Assembly (NCBI GenBank): GCA_903926695.1
Contig: CAIYKK010000631.1
Coordinates: forward strand, 1 to 6,768
From: an uncultured Burkholderiales bacterium
GTDB taxonomy: Bacteria > Pseudomonadota > Gammaproteobacteria > Burkholderiales > Burkholderiaceae_C
Reading direction: 5' to 3'
Length of the DNA: 6,768 nucleotides
Of the stretch, positions 6,303 through 6,768 are shown piece after piece (within the stretch, counting starts at the first letter, position 1; each line of letters starts with the position of its first letter). The position numbers were made by a program, and so were the translations under genes. Below the pieces are notes generated by a model. It saw only the letters and a program-made list of their open reading frames with translations, was not told where the DNA came from and did no database searches.

Positions 6303-6768
6303 ATGATCAACGCCCCCCAGCTTCTGGCTGACCTCAAGCGCCGCCTCACGCTGCTCGAAACCGACCTGCGCGAGCGCATCCAAGCTCTGCCCGAACTCAA
6401 GGCCAGCCTGCAAGCCGAATGGCAAACCGCCCGCGATGCCAACCGCACGGCAGAAACGCTGGAAAGCTGGAGCGACCAGATCATCACCCAGGCCGGTGTG
6501 CATTGGCTCTTGAGCTGCGTTTTCCTGCGTTTTATTGAAGACAACACGCTGGTCGAGCGCCCCTGGCTCAGCGGCACGCCGGGCAGCGCCCGCCTCGCGC
6601 TGGCCCGCGACCGGCACGAAATTTATTTTCGCGCCAGCCCGATGCACAGCGACCGCGATTACCTGCTGGCCTGCTTTGTCGAAGCGGGCGCGCTGCCCGG
6701 CCTGCACACTTTTTTTGACGCCACGCACAACCCGGTGTTCCGGCTCGGCATCAGCGGCGATGCGGCCA
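6303..6768 (+). CDS. pglX: PglX: BREX type 2 adenine-specific DNA methyltransferase, N-terminal part (cut by window end)
   Basis: PglX methylates adenine in a short host motif and so marks self DNA; in BREX it is also needed for phage exclusion. Only 155 complete codons are visible. The N-terminus is a charged helix (LLADLKRRLTLLETDLRERI, residues 7-26). It is followed by WSDQIITQAGVHWLLSCVFL and RFIEDNTLVERPWL (about 56-89), then LALARDRHEIYFR and SPMHSDRDYLLACF. This is the conserved N-terminal region of type 2 PglX proteins. The catalytic NPPY motif and AdoMet-binding motif lie further on, beyond the window, so activity cannot be judged here. The gene starts 22 bases after pglW with a plausible ribosome site, as expected for the pglW-pglX order in type 2 BREX. 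A T7 run at 6710-6716 (His-Thr-Phe-Phe-Asp codons) is unusual in this GC-rich gene. Confidence 0.92.
   Translation, partial: MINAPQLLADLKRRLTLLETDLRERIQALPELKASLQAEWQTARDANRTAETLESWSDQIITQAGVHWLLSCVFLRFIEDNTLVERPWLSGTPGSARLALARDRHEIYFRASPMHSDRDYLLACFVEAGALPGLHTFFDATHNPVFRLGISGDAA

Noticed and set aside
6231..6728. 165-codon minus-strand frame over the pglW-pglX junction
   Set aside because: The plus strand carries convincing PglX protein here, and the antisense product shows no family features.
1..6768. CRISPR array, tRNA, rRNA, insertion sequence or attachment site
   Set aside because: No spaced direct repeats, cloverleaf-like sequence, transposase frame or terminal inverted repeats were seen on reading both strands.

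Overview
The window looks like part of a defence island on a GC-rich proteobacterial chromosome. Codon use and protein character suggest a betaproteobacterium, probably Burkholderiales/Comamonadaceae; this is inferred from style only, as there is no rRNA or other marker. Two phage/plasmid-defence operons face away from each other across a short AT-rich control region at about 1614-1787.

Left arm (minus strand, 1-1613): a 424-residue protein built like a MukF/MksF/JetA kleisin-type condensin subunit, then a second gene joined by a 4-bp ATGA overlap and cut by the window edge. The second gene looks like the MukE/MksE/JetB partner. This is the expected start of a Wadjet (JetABCD, also called MksBEFG/EptABCD) operon, an SMC complex that acts against circular plasmids. 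The SMC ATPase (jetC) and nuclease (jetD) would lie beyond base 1 and are not visible, so the assignment rests on protein architecture and gene order.

Control region (1614-1787): back-to-back divergent promoters. Each has an extended -10 element beginning with the same TTGTTAT word. A third TTGTTA copy forms a TTGTT-AAA-AACAA dyad just before the regulator's ATG and is a candidate autoregulatory operator.

Right arm (plus strand, 1788-6768): a 73-residue XRE/Cro-type repressor overlaps by 4 bp the 1424-residue pglW (NERD nuclease-like domain, degenerate kinase, intact Ser/Thr kinase, HhH and helical C-terminal region). After 22 bp comes the start of pglX, the BREX-2 adenine-specific DNA methyltransferase, cut by the right edge. 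Regulator-pglW-pglX is the head of a type 2 BREX (Pgl) operon. The remaining core genes (pglY, pglZ, usually brxD and brxHI) would be expected to the right.

Working together (inference): BREX marks self DNA by PglX methylation and blocks phage replication, with PglW as signalling kinase, while the Wadjet-like complex would remove plasmids. The small XRE protein is placed to control BREX and, because the promoters are close, possibly both arms. The most notable points are the compact shared control region, the use of a tiny XRE protein where type 1 BREX often has a WYL regulator (BrxR), and the pseudokinase-kinase tandem in PglW. I recognise both systems as known types, so I do not claim a wholly new system.
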